Under the pieces are notes generated by a model that was given only the letters and a program-made list of their open reading frames with translations, made no database searches and had not been told where the DNA came from. The position numbers and the translations under genes were made by a program. Shown here in pieces: positions 1 to 9,218 of a stretch of DNA of 64,000 nucleotides; position 1 is the first letter of the stretch; each line of letters begins with the position of its first letter. The stretch covers positions 3,327,501-3,391,500 of the forward strand of contig NZ_CP146069.1 in assembly GCF_037023735.1 (NCBI RefSeq). Reading direction: 5' to 3'. Origin of the DNA: Roseovarius sp. S88. GTDB lineage: Bacteria; Pseudomonadota; Alphaproteobacteria; Rhodobacterales; Rhodobacteraceae.

Positions 1-659
1 AAGCCTATTATGCGCCTGCCAATTTTGGTCACTTTGGTCTCGCACTTCAGTCATACGCGCATTTCACCTCGCCCATCCGCCGTTACGCCGACCTGATTGT
101 GCACCGCGCGTTGATCTCAGCGCATGCCTGGGGAAATGACGGGTTGAGCCGCGAAGACGAGGAACGTCTGCAAGGCACAGGGGAACACATCTCGGAAACC
201 GAACGCCGGTCGATGACCGCTGAACGGGACACCAATGACCGCTACCTCGCGGCCTTTCTCTCAGAGCGGATCGGGGACGAATTCACCGGTCGCATAAGTG
301 GTATCGCAAAGTTTGGCGCGTTTGTACGGCTGGATGAAACAGGGGCGGACGGGCTGATCCCGATGCGCGCTTTGGGGCGTGAGTATTTCCGTTTTGATCG
401 CGATGCGGGCACCTTGATGGGAGAAGACACTGGACTGACCATAAGTCTCGGGCAACGGGTTATCGTTCGCCTGGCCGAAGCAGCCCCTGTGACCGGCGGT
501 CTCGCTCTGGATCTGGTGCGGCTGGACGGTGAGAACATCACACCGAACACTTCAAAACCCCGGGGCGGACGTCGTGGGTCTGGGCCCAAGCGCAAACTTG
601 CTCGGGACAAAAAGAAAACCGCCAGGGTGAAACGCAAGGTCTCGCGCAAACGACGGTAG
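1..659 (+). CDS. rnr: Ribonuclease R, C-terminal part (5' end outside window)
   Basis: This is the 3' end of RNase R, a processive 3'-5' exoribonuclease that degrades structured RNA. The reading frame is open from base 3 at the left edge, so the gene begins outside the window. The visible part starts in the RNB catalytic domain with the hallmark [12 protein letters not shown], followed by an S1 RNA-binding domain ([15 protein letters not shown] onward) and a strongly basic tail rich in Lys and Arg ([14 protein letters not shown] and beyond), usual for RNase R. It is the first gene of a plus-strand group. Identity is firm because the RNB motif, S1 domain and basic tail occur in the expected order. 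Confidence 0.95.
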   Translation, partial: AYYAPANFGHFGLALQSYAHFTSPIRRYADLIVHRALISAHAWGNDGLSREDEERLQGTGEHISETERRSMTAERDTNDRYLAAFLSERIGDEFTGRISGIAKFGAFVRLDETGADGLIPMRALGREYFRFDRDAGTLMGEDTGLTISLGQRVIVRLAEAAPVTGGLALDLVRLDGENITPNTSKPRGGRRGSGPKRKLARDKKKTARVKRKVSRKRR

Positions 660-737
660 GACTGCAAAACCTATCACTTTCGAGCGCGCGGTGATGTACT
701 GACATAAATTGTCAGCATCTTCAGGCATAGTTCTTCC

Positions 738-1442
738 ATGAGCCGCACGACCAGATTGTTCCAACTCATGCAAGCCCTGCGCAGCTTGCCGCCGCCCGCC
801 ACGGCGACGCGACTGGCTGCTTTGATGGATGTAACACCGCGGACGATTTACCGTGATATCGACGCTTTGCGAGGATTAGGCGCGGTGATCGACGGAGCAT
901 CCGGTTTTGGCTATACACTGGTCGAAGATGCCGCTCTGCCGCCACTAAGCTTTGATGATGACGAGTTGGAGGCACTGGTCTTTGGCCTGCGTGAAGTAAG
1001 CGAGGTTGGCGACAGCACGTTGGCGCAGGCCGCCAACTCCGCTTTGGCGAAACTGCGTGCGCGTTTGCCCGCCAGCCAGGCACACCGATTGGAACACGCG
1101 GTTCTCAACGCGGTCAGCTTCCGGCCTCTTCCCGAGCCCGGCATCGACGCCGCAGTGCTCCGCAAAGCCACTTGGGACGAAAAAACCATCCGCTTTGAGT
1201 ATACAGATGCCGAAGATCGTGAAACCTCGCGCGAGGTTGATCCTTTGTCCGTAGTTTTCATGCAGGCCTCTTTGTGTCTGCTGGCATGGTGTCACCTGCG
1301 CGAAGACTTCCGTGCCTTCCGTCTGGATCGTATGCGAAGTCTGGAGTTAACCGGTGCCTCATTTCGCCCCAGACGTGTCTCCATGCTGCGCGACTGTCTG
1401 GCGAAGATGGGCGAAAGTTGCGACGCTGGCCCGGCATCATAG
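738..1442 (+). CDS. YafY-type transcriptional regulator (HTH-11 plus WYL domain)
   Basis: A DNA-binding regulator of the YafY/PafC-like class, 234 residues. Residues about 1-60 form a DeoR-type winged helix (TRLFQLMQALRSLP, then TPRTIYRDIDALRGLGAVI). The C-terminal half (about 135-220) is a WYL domain, ending in the typical FRAFRLDRMRSLELTG stretch. WYL domains bind ligands or nucleic acid and control many stress and defence genes, but here neither neighbour (rnr, a transglycosylase) points to a target. No strong Shine-Dalgarno is visible before the ATG, but the domain begins immediately after it. Family is confident; regulon unknown. Confidence 0.85.
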   Translation: MSRTTRLFQLMQALRSLPPPATATRLAALMDVTPRTIYRDIDALRGLGAVIDGASGFGYTLVEDAALPPLSFDDDELEALVFGLREVSEVGDSTLAQAANSALAKLRARLPASQAHRLEHAVLNAVSFRPLPEPGIDAAVLRKATWDEKTIRFEYTDAEDRETSREVDPLSVVFMQASLCLLAWCHLREDFRAFRLDRMRSLELTGASFRPRRVSMLRDCLAKMGESCDAGPAS

Positions 1443-1528
1443 GCGAACCCTCGCGACATCTTTAATTGACGTCTTTGAGGAACTCCTCTTTCAAGCTACA
1501 ATAAGAAAAACCCGAAAAGGGGTCGAGC

Positions 1529-2884
1529 ATGTATACCAAACGCCTTGTCACCACGGCACTTGCCGCGTCGCTTGCTAATATCGCACCGGCTACACCGGTG
1601 GAATCTTCGCTGCGACCTCAGGTCCGGCCCGTGGCGGAACCTGCCGTTGCCACAGCAGAGCCGGAGACCGTGATCAAAGCGTCATTGGCACGCAGCCTGC
1701 GGCCCAAGGCGCGCCCAGATGGGCTAGAGGCGGTTGCACAGACGCCAGAAGCTCTCACAGTTGTTGCCTCAAACCCTGCTTTTGACCAGTGGGTGCGCGG
1801 CTTTCGCAGTCGGGCGCGGTCGGCAGGGATCAGCAATGCCGTTTTGGACCGAGCGTTCCGAGGCGTGACCTACAATGCGGACGTGATCTCAAAGGATCGC
1901 AATCAAGCCGAGTTCAAGCGCCAGATTTGGGACTACCTCGACAGCGCCGCCTCACCGGAGCGTGTTGATCTGGGTCGCAAGGCCCTGCGCCGCCACAACC
2001 GTGCACTCAAAAGGATCGAACAAGCCTATGGCGTCGAGAAAGAAGTCATCACCGCCGTCTGGGGTCTGGAAAGCCGTTACGGCTCTCGCACCGGTGACAT
2101 TCCAGTCATTGAGGCTTTGTCGACATTGGCCTTTGACGGACGGCGCGGGGCGTTTTTCGAAAAGCAGCTCATCGCCGCCCTGAAAATTCTGCAATCGGGG
2201 GATGTCACACCCCAGAACTTCAAGGGCTCCTGGGCTGGAGCCATGGGACACACCCAGTTCATTCCCACCTCCTATGAGGCCTATGCCGTGGATTTCACTG
2301 GCGATGGCAAGCGCGATATCTGGTCAAAAGACCCTTCCGATGCTTTGGCCTCAACTGCGGCGTATCTTAAACGTTTCGGCTGGCGCAAAGGCATGCCGTG
2401 GGGCGTGGAAGTGCGGGTGCCCAATGGGGCGCGACTTGGCAAAACCAAACGCATGCCATCGGACTGGGCCAGCCGAGGCGTTGTGGGCTTAGATGGACGC
2501 GCGGTGAGGGACTATGGCGCGGCACGCATCCTGCAACCGGCAGGTCCTCAAGGCGCGTCCTTCATGGTGTTTGCCAATTTCGACGTTATCAAGCGCTATA
2601 ACAACGCCGATGCCTATGCGATTGGCGTAGGCCATCTGGCTGACCGTATCGCAGGCCGCCCTGAAATTCAGGCCAGCTGGCCCCGCGGCTATGAGCCAGT
2701 CAGCTTTGAAGAGCGCAAGGAAATTCAACGCATACTCAAGCGCAAAGGGTATCCGCTGGAGAAAATTGACGGATTGATCGGACCGAACACCCGCAAATCC
2801 ATTATTGCTTACCAGCAATCCATCGGCACCAAAGCCGACGGGCACCCATCAAGGACATTGCTCAATCAGCTGCGGACCCGCTGA
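1529..2884 (+). CDS. Lytic murein transglycosylase, MltB family, with peptidoglycan-binding domain
   Basis: A 451-residue periplasmic enzyme that cleaves the MurNAc-GlcNAc bond of peptidoglycan with formation of 1,6-anhydroMurNAc. It has an N-terminal signal peptide, a low-complexity linker (about 25-75) and an SLT_2/MltB catalytic domain. The catalytic glutamate is E181 in WGLESRYG, and GSWAGAMGHTQFIPTSY is the second MltB signature. A C-terminal PG_binding_1 domain (about 385-448) contains IDGLIGPNTRKSIIAYQQ. No lipobox cysteine is seen, so it looks soluble rather than a lipoprotein. A GGGG-rich ribosome-binding site lies upstream. Its 3' end overlaps the convergent methyltransferase gene by 23 bases. 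Confidence 0.92.
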   Translation: MYTKRLVTTALAASLANIAPATPVESSLRPQVRPVAEPAVATAEPETVIKASLARSLRPKARPDGLEAVAQTPEALTVVASNPAFDQWVRGFRSRARSAGISNAVLDRAFRGVTYNADVISKDRNQAEFKRQIWDYLDSAASPERVDLGRKALRRHNRALKRIEQAYGVEKEVITAVWGLESRYGSRTGDIPVIEALSTLAFDGRRGAFFEKQLIAALKILQSGDVTPQNFKGSWAGAMGHTQFIPTSYEAYAVDFTGDGKRDIWSKDPSDALASTAAYLKRFGWRKGMPWGVEVRVPNGARLGKTKRMPSDWASRGVVGLDGRAVRDYGAARILQPAGPQGASFMVFANFDVIKRYNNADAYAIGVGHLADRIAGRPEIQASWPRGYEPVSFEERKEIQRILKRKGYPLEKIDGLIGPNTRKSIIAYQQSIGTKADGHPSRTLLNQLRTR

Positions 2885-3719
2885 ACAGGTTTAGTTTCGC
2901 AGGAACACGTACACCGTCACTCGTGTCGAAATCACGCATCGCGTTTTCAAGGTCAGAGACAATGGCCAACACATCGTCGTCCGATCCGCCCATATCGTTG
3001 ACAATCCTGCTGGCCGGCCCTTCGCGCCCCGCGAAGTCAGCAACGTCTGATAGGGTGCCCAAAGGTGAAAGACTAGGGTGTACAGTCTCTGCCGTGACGT
3101 CCCGAAACCCAGCCTGGATCAAAATATCTGTGACATAGTCCTGTTCACTGAACGCCATCGGACCTGGTGCACGGGGATCCGGCGGTGGCGGAGACCCGAC
3201 GCGCGCTTTGGCAAATTCGATGGGCAGGCGAAACCAAGGGTTTTCTGGCAATCCAGCCCAGGTGATGAAGGTCATCTTTCCACCTGGCGCAAGCGCCTTG
3301 GCAATGTTGGCGAAGGCGGCGTAGGGGTCTTCAAAAAACATGACGCCAAAGCGTGAAACAATTTGGTCCACGGCCATTGAGCCAAAGTCATAAACCTGTG
3401 CGTCGGCCTCAATGCATGTCACATTGTCCAGCTCCGCAGTCTCGACACGCGCGCGCGCCATTGCCAGCATGGGAGTTGAAACATCAACACCCGTCACATG
3501 CCCTGATGGTCCCACAAAGCCGGCAAGCTGCAACAGGCTGGCACCCGTCCCACATCCGATATCCAGAACCTTTTGACCTGCCTTTATGCCCGCTCTGGCC
3601 AAAAGCACCTCGAGCACCGGCGTCATCAAGGCATCAAACATATCCTGCTTCTGAACCCATTTCTCACCAGACGGGCCTGACCAGTATTCAGCCTGATCCG
3701 TGTTCGCGATCTTGCTCAT
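2862..3719 (-). CDS. Class I SAM-dependent methyltransferase
   Basis: About 285 residues. Motif I for S-adenosylmethionine binding is clear: KVLDIGCGTGASLLQLAGF, followed by the acidic motif II strand (VTGVDVSTPMLAMARAR) and a motif IV-like region (DQIVSRFGVMFFEDPYAAF). It resembles the UbiE/Methyltransf_25 group, but the acceptor cannot be told. I chose the ATG at 3719 because it forms a 4-base ATGA overlap with the stop of the upstream agmatinase-like gene; a longer frame to 3746 would run deep into that gene. It is the last gene of the M17 peptidase / NlpC-P60 / agmatinase operon and overlaps the convergent transglycosylase by 23 bases. Confidence 0.85.
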   Translation of the reverse strand: MSKIANTDQAEYWSGPSGEKWVQKQDMFDALMTPVLEVLLARAGIKAGQKVLDIGCGTGASLLQLAGFVGPSGHVTGVDVSTPMLAMARARVETAELDNVTCIEADAQVYDFGSMAVDQIVSRFGVMFFEDPYAAFANIAKALAPGGKMTFITWAGLPENPWFRLPIEFAKARVGSPPPPDPRAPGPMAFSEQDYVTDILIQAGFRDVTAETVHPSLSPLGTLSDVADFAGREGPASRIVNDMGGSDDDVLAIVSDLENAMRDFDTSDGVRVPAKLNLFSGSAAD

Positions 3720-4678
3720 GCGTTGGCGCCCATAGCTATGACACACAGAATTTCGAACATGATCGACACACCCAGAAAGGCCGTGTTGCCAGAGCTGTCA
3801 AAAGGCGGTGACACCTCAACCATGTCCGCTCCGACGATGTTCACTCCGGCGAGTTCACGACAAACCTGAAGCGCCTGAAAACTGTTTGGGCCACCCACCT
3901 CAGGTGTGCCGGTCCCGGGTGCAAAGGTCGGGTCCACAAAGTCGATGTCGTAACTGATGTAAGTCGCGCCATCACCGGCAATCTCCCGCGCCTCGGCCAT
4001 CACATCCTCGACCCCGCGTGCGAAAAACTCCTCGATCAGGATCAGGCGGATACCCTCGGCTGCGGCAAAATCGCGGTCTTCCTCATCATACATGCTGCCG
4101 CGCAATCCAATCTGAACCACACGCTTGGGGTCCAAAAGCCCCTCTTCCACCGCGCGCCGGAACGGCGTGCCATGAGTGTACATCTGTCCGCCAAAGTAGC
4201 TGTGAAAGAGATCTGTGTGGCTGTCGAAATGGATCATGCCAACCGGGCCATCTTTGGCCACGGCCCTTAGGATAGGCAGTGAGGTTAAATGATCGCCTCC
4301 CGCCGTCAGCGGTTTTATCCCTGCGGACAGGACATCGCCGTAGAATGCCGTAATCCGCGCCATGCTGTCTTCGATATCCGCCGGGTTCGGCCCCACATCG
4401 CCCAAATCCGCACAGTTCACCGCCTCGAAGGGGCGCACGCCATTCACCGCATGCTGCGCACGGATCATGGTGGATGCATCGCGAAGTTGCCGCGGACCAT
4501 GACGCGGACCGGGACGATTGGTGGTGCCACTATCCCAAGGCACTCCAATCAGGCCCACATTCACATCTTCGAACCGTGCGTGACCCTTGGGAACATGTGG
4601 CAGGCGCATAAATGTCGGAACACCCGCAAATCTCGGCAGTTCCATGCCCGAGACAGGCTGAAAGAATGGATCACTCAT
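3716..4678 (-). CDS. Agmatinase / ureohydrolase family protein
   Basis: A 320-residue member of the arginase/agmatinase superfamily, which uses a binuclear metal centre to split urea from guanidino compounds. The metal ligands are visible: GGDH (127-130), HFDSHTD (150-156) and SYDIDFVDP with D244 and D246. The THGTPFRR segment carries the substrate-gating histidine. The second motif has Ser where many agmatinases have Ala (DAHxD). Length and motifs fit agmatinase, guanidinobutyrase or guanidinopropionase; sequence alone does not settle the substrate, so speB would be presumptive. It overlaps both neighbours by 4 bases, so the four genes are probably one transcript. Confidence 0.85.
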   Translation of the reverse strand: MSDPFFQPVSGMELPRFAGVPTFMRLPHVPKGHARFEDVNVGLIGVPWDSGTTNRPGPRHGPRQLRDASTMIRAQHAVNGVRPFEAVNCADLGDVGPNPADIEDSMARITAFYGDVLSAGIKPLTAGGDHLTSLPILRAVAKDGPVGMIHFDSHTDLFHSYFGGQMYTHGTPFRRAVEEGLLDPKRVVQIGLRGSMYDEEDRDFAAAEGIRLILIEEFFARGVEDVMAEAREIAGDGATYISYDIDFVDPTFAPGTGTPEVGGPNSFQALQVCRELAGVNIVGADMVEVSPPFDSSGNTAFLGVSIMFEILCVIAMGANA

Positions 4679-5544
4679 GATGGTATCTCCAGTCGTTTGC
4701 GAGCGATCACCGGTCCATCGCCCTGCGCCTCAATCCGCACAATCGCGGATTTGAGCGGCTCGTGTACAACGGCCATGTGATGCGCATTGGCGTGCAAAAT
4801 CTTGTCAGGGTTGACGACCCAGGCTACATGCCCAGTCCAGAAGATCAAATCACCGCGTTGAAGGGGTGCGTCGTCTGCCAACTCAAACCCCAGTTCAGCC
4901 GCCTGCATGTCACTGTCCCCCGGACACGCAACATCACACGCCACGCAAGCGGCCTGAACGAGACCGGAACAATCAATGCCAAACGCGGAATTGCCGCCCC
5001 AAAGATATGGAGTGCCAAGAAAGAGTTCGGCGACTGCGATGGGATCTTCTGCTGCAAAGTCCAGACGCACTAGATGTTTGGAAGGAACATACAGATCGCG
5101 CGGCAGGGTACCGCGCCCCCATGCGATCCGTGACCATCCATCGATTTCGTCGACCACAGCAAGGCGGGCATCAAACGGCAAGGGCGTCACGCGACCCATC
5201 TCTTTCAGACCTGGCGTGGATTTGCCATAGCTCCGAGCCGACGCGACGCGATGCGTTGGAATATCGGAAGGGTGCCCATTGAGGCTGGCCGCCTCAACCC
5301 ACCCAACGTAACCATCTTTTTCGGCATAGCCAAAAACCCATGCTTCCTGCACATCGAGGCACATAAATGCCTCGCCGCGCAGAAGCTGCCTATCTCTGGC
5401 ACCACCTGGTTCCATGCACAGGTCGGCGACAACTACGGCAACATGTTTCCGTTCTGCTTCCACATAGCGATCCGCGTCAACAATACCCTTCAGATGTGCT
5501 GCTGCCACCTTTCCGTTGAATGGGGTGCGCCTGCGGTCAGTCAT
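4675..5544 (-). CDS. NlpC/P60 (C40) peptidase with SH3-like N-terminus
   Basis: A 289-residue cell-wall peptidase. The C-terminal half is an NlpC/P60 domain: the nucleophile is C192 in GIDCSGLVQ, and the histidine follows in GHVAWVVNP, with a further His in ILHANAHH. The N-terminal half (about 15-150) looks like one or two bacterial SH3 modules, as in YkfC-type gamma-D-glutamyl-diamino-acid endopeptidases that recycle muropeptides. No signal peptide is evident, which agrees with a cytoplasmic recycling role. It is translationally coupled by ATGA overlaps to the M17 aminopeptidase upstream and the ureohydrolase downstream, suggesting muropeptide or peptide turnover (inference). Confidence 0.85.
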   Translation of the reverse strand: MTDRRRTPFNGKVAAAHLKGIVDADRYVEAERKHVAVVVADLCMEPGGARDRQLLRGEAFMCLDVQEAWVFGYAEKDGYVGWVEAASLNGHPSDIPTHRVASARSYGKSTPGLKEMGRVTPLPFDARLAVVDEIDGWSRIAWGRGTLPRDLYVPSKHLVRLDFAAEDPIAVAELFLGTPYLWGGNSAFGIDCSGLVQAACVACDVACPGDSDMQAAELGFELADDAPLQRGDLIFWTGHVAWVVNPDKILHANAHHMAVVHEPLKSAIVRIEAQGDGPVIARKRLEIPS

Positions 5545-6920
5545 AGGCCCAGCACCTCAGGCAGCGCTTGCAAAATTGCGCGCGCACCCATACCAACGCC
5601 TCCTTTGGGGCGCGCAGGGGCTGCTGTTGGGTTCCAGCCGTAAATGTCGAAATGCGCATAGGATGTTTCGCATGCGAAACGTCTCAGGAAGAGCGCAGCA
5701 GTGATGGCACCTGCAAATCCACCTTTCGGCGCATTATCGAGATCAGCAATCCCCGGCTCAATCATGGCCTCGTACGGCGTATGAAACGGCAATCGCCAAA
5801 CAGGATCGGCAACCTCGACAGCCGACGCCTCCAGCGCGGTTGCGAAGCCAGAATGATCCGTGAAGTACGGCGCCAGATCAGGCCCAACTGCCACCCGCGC
5901 CGCGCCGGTGAGAGTGGCCATGGAAATCATGAAATCCGGGTTGCCTTCGGTGGCAAAGCTGAGCGCATCTGCCAGCACAAGACGCCCTTCGGCATCGGTG
6001 TTGTTGATTTCAACCGTCATGCCATTACGCGCCGTCAGGATATCGCCCGGTCTGTAAGCATTGCTGCTGACCGAGTTTTCCACCGCTGGGATCAGAACGC
6101 GCAGTTGAAGCGGCAGGTTCAACCCCATGATCATATGGGCCAAGCCCAGGACAGTTGCCGCGCCGCCCATGTCTTTCTTCATGAGGCCCATGCTCGACCC
6201 GGGTTTAAGATTGAGCCCACCTGTGTCAAAGCATACACCCTTGCCCACCAGCGTAAGCTTTGGACCTTCATCGCCCCAGCGCATGTCAATCAGGCGCGGT
6301 GCTTGTTCTGCAGCACGGCCAACTGTGTGAACCATCGGGAAATTCTGTTCGAGAAGCGCCTCGCCACGGGTCACGTTGATGTTCGCACCAAACTCATCGG
6401 CCATCGTTGCACAAGCGGCTTCAAGTTCAACCGGACCCATGTCCCAAGCAGGCGTGTTGATGAGGTCACGGGTGAGGCTTTCACCGGCAGCAATCACCTC
6501 CAGTCGTTTTGCATCCACGCCAGTGGGGCCAACAAGTTGAGCCTTTGCGGGTTTTTGAGACCGGTATCGATCAAACGCATAACCGGCCAGAAGCCAGCCT
6601 AACGCTTCTTCTTCGGCACGGTCTGATCCCAGACCTTCAAGCCGATAGGTGCCTTCCGGAAGCTGCCCCGCAACGGAGGCCAGATGAAAGCGTCCACGCG
6701 CCCTGCTTGAAGACGCGCCATATCCTGCCAGTGCCATTTCGATCGCGCCATCCGAAGAGGGCACGAGCGTGATCTGTCCCAACGCGCCTGTAAACCCAGA
6801 GGCGCTGACCCAGGTTTGTGTGCGCTTCTGTTGATCTGCCAGCCATGCCTCAACATCCTCTTGTTCCAGCACATGCACAGGAATGGCATCAGCATTTTCG
6901 GCAGCAAACTTGAGCGGCAT
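5541..6920 (-). CDS. Leucyl aminopeptidase family protein (M17)
   Basis: A 459-residue cytosolic metallo-aminopeptidase of family M17, which removes N-terminal residues from peptides with a two-metal site. The catalytic domain shows VGKGVCFDTGGLNLKPG, MKKDMGGAATVLG and the signature NTDAEGRLVLADAL, which together carry the Lys, Asp and Glu ligands. The N-terminal third is the more variable M17 macro-like domain. It is the first gene of a minus-strand operon and overlaps the NlpC/P60 gene by 4 bases; dipeptides released by that peptidase would be plausible substrates. ATG at 6920. Confidence 0.92.
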   Translation of the reverse strand: MPLKFAAENADAIPVHVLEQEDVEAWLADQQKRTQTWVSASGFTGALGQITLVPSSDGAIEMALAGYGASSSRARGRFHLASVAGQLPEGTYRLEGLGSDRAEEEALGWLLAGYAFDRYRSQKPAKAQLVGPTGVDAKRLEVIAAGESLTRDLINTPAWDMGPVELEAACATMADEFGANINVTRGEALLEQNFPMVHTVGRAAEQAPRLIDMRWGDEGPKLTLVGKGVCFDTGGLNLKPGSSMGLMKKDMGGAATVLGLAHMIMGLNLPLQLRVLIPAVENSVSSNAYRPGDILTARNGMTVEINNTDAEGRLVLADALSFATEGNPDFMISMATLTGAARVAVGPDLAPYFTDHSGFATALEASAVEVADPVWRLPFHTPYEAMIEPGIADLDNAPKGGFAGAITAALFLRRFACETSYAHFDIYGWNPTAAPARPKGGVGMGARAILQALPEVLGL

Positions 6921-6986
6921 AGGCAGCGATCCTGATCAAAGCACGTATCGCCTCAACCTACCCGCAACTGCGCCGCCTGCAAGCAT

Positions 6987-7394
6987 TCAGATCGAGTAAT
7001 CCTGAAGATCCCAGATTTCGTAGAGTGATGTTTCCCCAATACGCAACAAACGAGCCAAAGTCGCGGCGAGTGCCACAAGATCATCTTCGTCAATGCATTT
7101 GGTGACATCCCGCGCCACATGCGCCAGCATTTCCATACCAATTTGTTCGGAAATCGCGATCAAGCTGCGGGCGTTTTTTCGCATGTCTCGCAGTTCACCG
7201 GCACGGTAACATCTCTCTGTATGTGACAACCGCGCCGCCAGCTCTTCAAGCGCGCGGCACAAAACGTTCTCCGCGCCAGCTTCGCCAAGCTGATGATATA
7301 GCTGTTCCAGACGGTCGGAATCAAGCCGAACCGCCTCTTTTTGTTCTAGAAGGGTAACCTGTTCCACATCTTCACCCACATGTTTTGCCCCCAT
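6987..7394 (-). CDS. Small helical protein resembling a degenerate HPt domain
   Basis: About 135 residues, predicted almost entirely helical and without a signal peptide. The pattern L..LYHQLGEAGAENVL, then KNARSLIAISEQIG, resembles a histidine phosphotransfer domain, but the position that would hold the phosphorylated His (AHSLKG in typical HPt) reads ARSLIA. I therefore describe it as HPt-like and probably not phosphorylatable; this is inference from pattern matching by eye. I chose the ATG at 7394, preceded by AGAGG; a TTG start at 7448 would add 18 residues. It diverges from the carbonic anhydrase gene. If the HPt reading is wrong, it is simply an uncharacterised protein. Confidence 0.6.
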   Translation of the reverse strand: MGAKHVGEDVEQVTLLEQKEAVRLDSDRLEQLYHQLGEAGAENVLCRALEELAARLSHTERCYRAGELRDMRKNARSLIAISEQIGMEMLAHVARDVTKCIDEDDLVALAATLARLLRIGETSLYEIWDLQDYSI

Positions 7395-7519
7395 CGGCCA
7401 AGCGACCTCTACGCCCTCAACGTTCCCAAATCCTTGCCTGGGGGCCAAATTCTCTCTCGAATTCTTATCGAATTGGGATTATCAACCAGAGCGATGGGAC
7501 ACAGAATGAGGCGTTTGTG

Positions 7520-8169
7520 ATGAAGAGAGTCCGCCCGCTTCCAAGTTATCTAGTCCAGCGCTACCAGGGCTGGAAGGCAACAAAGTACAAAGATAATCAG
7601 GCGTGGTATCGCCATCTGGCGCATGAGGGCCAGCATCCCCGCGCAATGGTGATCTGTTGCTGTGACAGCCGGGTGCATGTCACAGCCGTCTTTGGGGCTG
7701 ACCAAGGTGAGTTCTTTTTGCACCGCAACATTGCCAACCTGGTCCCCCCTTTACGGAGGACGGCGCGCAGCATGGTACGTCCGCAGCCGTGGAATATGCT
7801 GTCACTGCGTTGAAAGTGGCGCATGTAATCGTGCTGGGCCATTCGAATTGCGGGGGCGTGCGCGGCTGTGAGGCGATGTGTTCCGGTGAAGCGCCCGAGC
7901 TGGAAGGCAAAACAAGCTTTGTGGGCCGGTGGATGGATATTCTGCGCCCGGGCTATGACCGGGTCAAAGATATTGAGGACAAGGAAGAACGTATCGCCGA
8001 GTTGGAGAAACAGGCCGTCATCGTTTCACTGGAAAACCTCATGTCTTTCCCTTTCGTGCGTGATGGCATCGCCGACGGCACCCTGACCGTGCATGGCCTG
8101 TGGCATGACATTGGCGAAGGCGAGATTGAGCATTACAGCGCGGTGGACGATAAGTTCGTGCCGGTTTAA
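7520..8169 (+). pseudogene. Beta-carbonic anhydrase, frameshifted
   Basis: A beta-class carbonic anhydrase (reversible CO2 hydration, zinc enzyme) split between two frames. The first frame carries VICCCDSRVHV (zinc Cys and Asp) and HRNIANLVPP; the second carries GTSAAVEYAV, GHSNCGGVRG (zinc His and Cys) and the C-terminus. The break is at the C6 run at 7744-7749: adding one C restores NLVPPFTEDG and a 216-residue protein of normal family length. The run forms a C CCC CCT heptamer at which a -1 ribosomal shift would give the same product, but a homopolymer sequencing error or real mutation is more likely. The ATG at 7520 follows a weak GAGGC. The neighbouring sbtA/sbtB genes support a bicarbonate role. 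Confidence 0.85.
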
Positions 8170-8239
8170 GCCTAAACCAAGTCCTACTTTCTTTTCGTTA
8201 CAAATCGACTAGTTCCCCAGAAACAGGGACAGGAACTTT

Positions 8240-9217
8240 ATGACCGAAATTCTTTCGCTGGCCGCAGACAATCTGATTTCGCCTATTGTCTTGTCCTTCG
8301 CTCTTGGTCTCGCTGCGGCGCTGGCAAGATCCGATCTCTCGGTGCCGGAAGCGGCTGCCAAAGCATTGTCGATCTACCTGCTCTTTGCCATTGGGTTCAA
8401 AGGCGGAGTGAGCGTCGCCGATCACGGCATTGACGCCACTCTCGGCCTCACGCTTTTGGCAGGGGTTATCCTGTCGGCAAGCCTGCCATTCATTGCCTTC
8501 ATGCTGTTGCGTGTTGTGTCACGCATGGATCGGTTGAACGCTGCTGCCGTGGCCGGGCATTATGGCTCGATCTCGATTGTGACCTTTGTGGCGGCCACAT
8601 CCGTTCTGGAAGGGCGTGGCATAGCGTCAGAGGGCTACATGGTCGCCGTGGCTGCGGCGATGGAGGCACCGGCGATCTTATCGGCGCTCTGGCTTGTCTC
8701 ACGTGGCGAAAAAGGCGGGCGCATGGATGCAGGGCTGTGGCGGGAGATCCTGCTCAATGGTTCGATTGTCCTATTGGTCGGCGCATTCCTCATCGGCTGG
8801 GTCACAGGACCCGAGGGGCTCGCCGAGATTGACAGTTTCATCGTAGCCCCTTTCAAAGGCGTGCTGTGCCTTTTCCTTCTCGACATGGGGCTTGTGGCAG
8901 GTCGCGGCATGAAGAAGGGACGCGGCGCGATTGGGCTTGGCGGGCTCGCCTTTGGACTCATGATGCCCGTCGTCGGCAGTCTTGCAGGTCTCGCCGCCGC
9001 CATGGTTCTTGGCCTGTCTACTGGCGGGACGGTGCTTCTGATGGTGCTCTCGGCGTCGGCCAGCTACATTGCTGTGCCCGCCGCGATGCGCGTGGCTTTG
9101 CCCGAAGCCAACCCTTCGATTTACCTCACGCTGTCGCTCGGCGTGACATTCCCTTTCAATCTTGTGCTTGGCATTCCGCTCTATGTGGCCATTGCCAGTG
9201 CTGCGACAGGAGGCTGA
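8240..9217 (+). CDS. sbtA: Sodium-dependent bicarbonate permease, SbtA family
   Basis: A 325-residue integral membrane protein of the SbtA (formerly DUF897) family, known from cyanobacteria as a high-affinity Na+/HCO3- symporter. It has about ten hydrophobic segments in two inverted halves; typical SbtA stretches include ALGLAAALARSDLSVPEA, LLFAIGFKGG and AAVAGHYGSISIVTFVAA. It starts with an ATG preceded by AGGA and sits 70 bases after the carbonic anhydrase and one base before the PII-like gene. That order matches SbtA with its regulator SbtB. Transport of bicarbonate is inferred from family; in a heterotroph it may feed carboxylases. Confidence 0.88.
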   Translation: MTEILSLAADNLISPIVLSFALGLAAALARSDLSVPEAAAKALSIYLLFAIGFKGGVSVADHGIDATLGLTLLAGVILSASLPFIAFMLLRVVSRMDRLNAAAVAGHYGSISIVTFVAATSVLEGRGIASEGYMVAVAAAMEAPAILSALWLVSRGEKGGRMDAGLWREILLNGSIVLLVGAFLIGWVTGPEGLAEIDSFIVAPFKGVLCLFLLDMGLVAGRGMKKGRGAIGLGGLAFGLMMPVVGSLAGLAAAMVLGLSTGGTVLLMVLSASASYIAVPAAMRVALPEANPSIYLTLSLGVTFPFNLVLGIPLYVAIASAATGG

Positions 9218-9218
9218 T

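Noticed and set aside
5568..6602. A 344-residue plus-strand open frame
   Set aside because: It lies wholly antisense to the M17 aminopeptidase gene, has Arg/His-rich composition and no motifs; it is a shadow of high-GC coding sequence.
7749..7790. Programmed -1 frameshift in the carbonic anhydrase
   Set aside because: A slippery heptamer exists, but the same kind of homopolymer loss occurs in other genes of the window and carbonic anhydrases are not known to use recoding. Kept only as an alternative.
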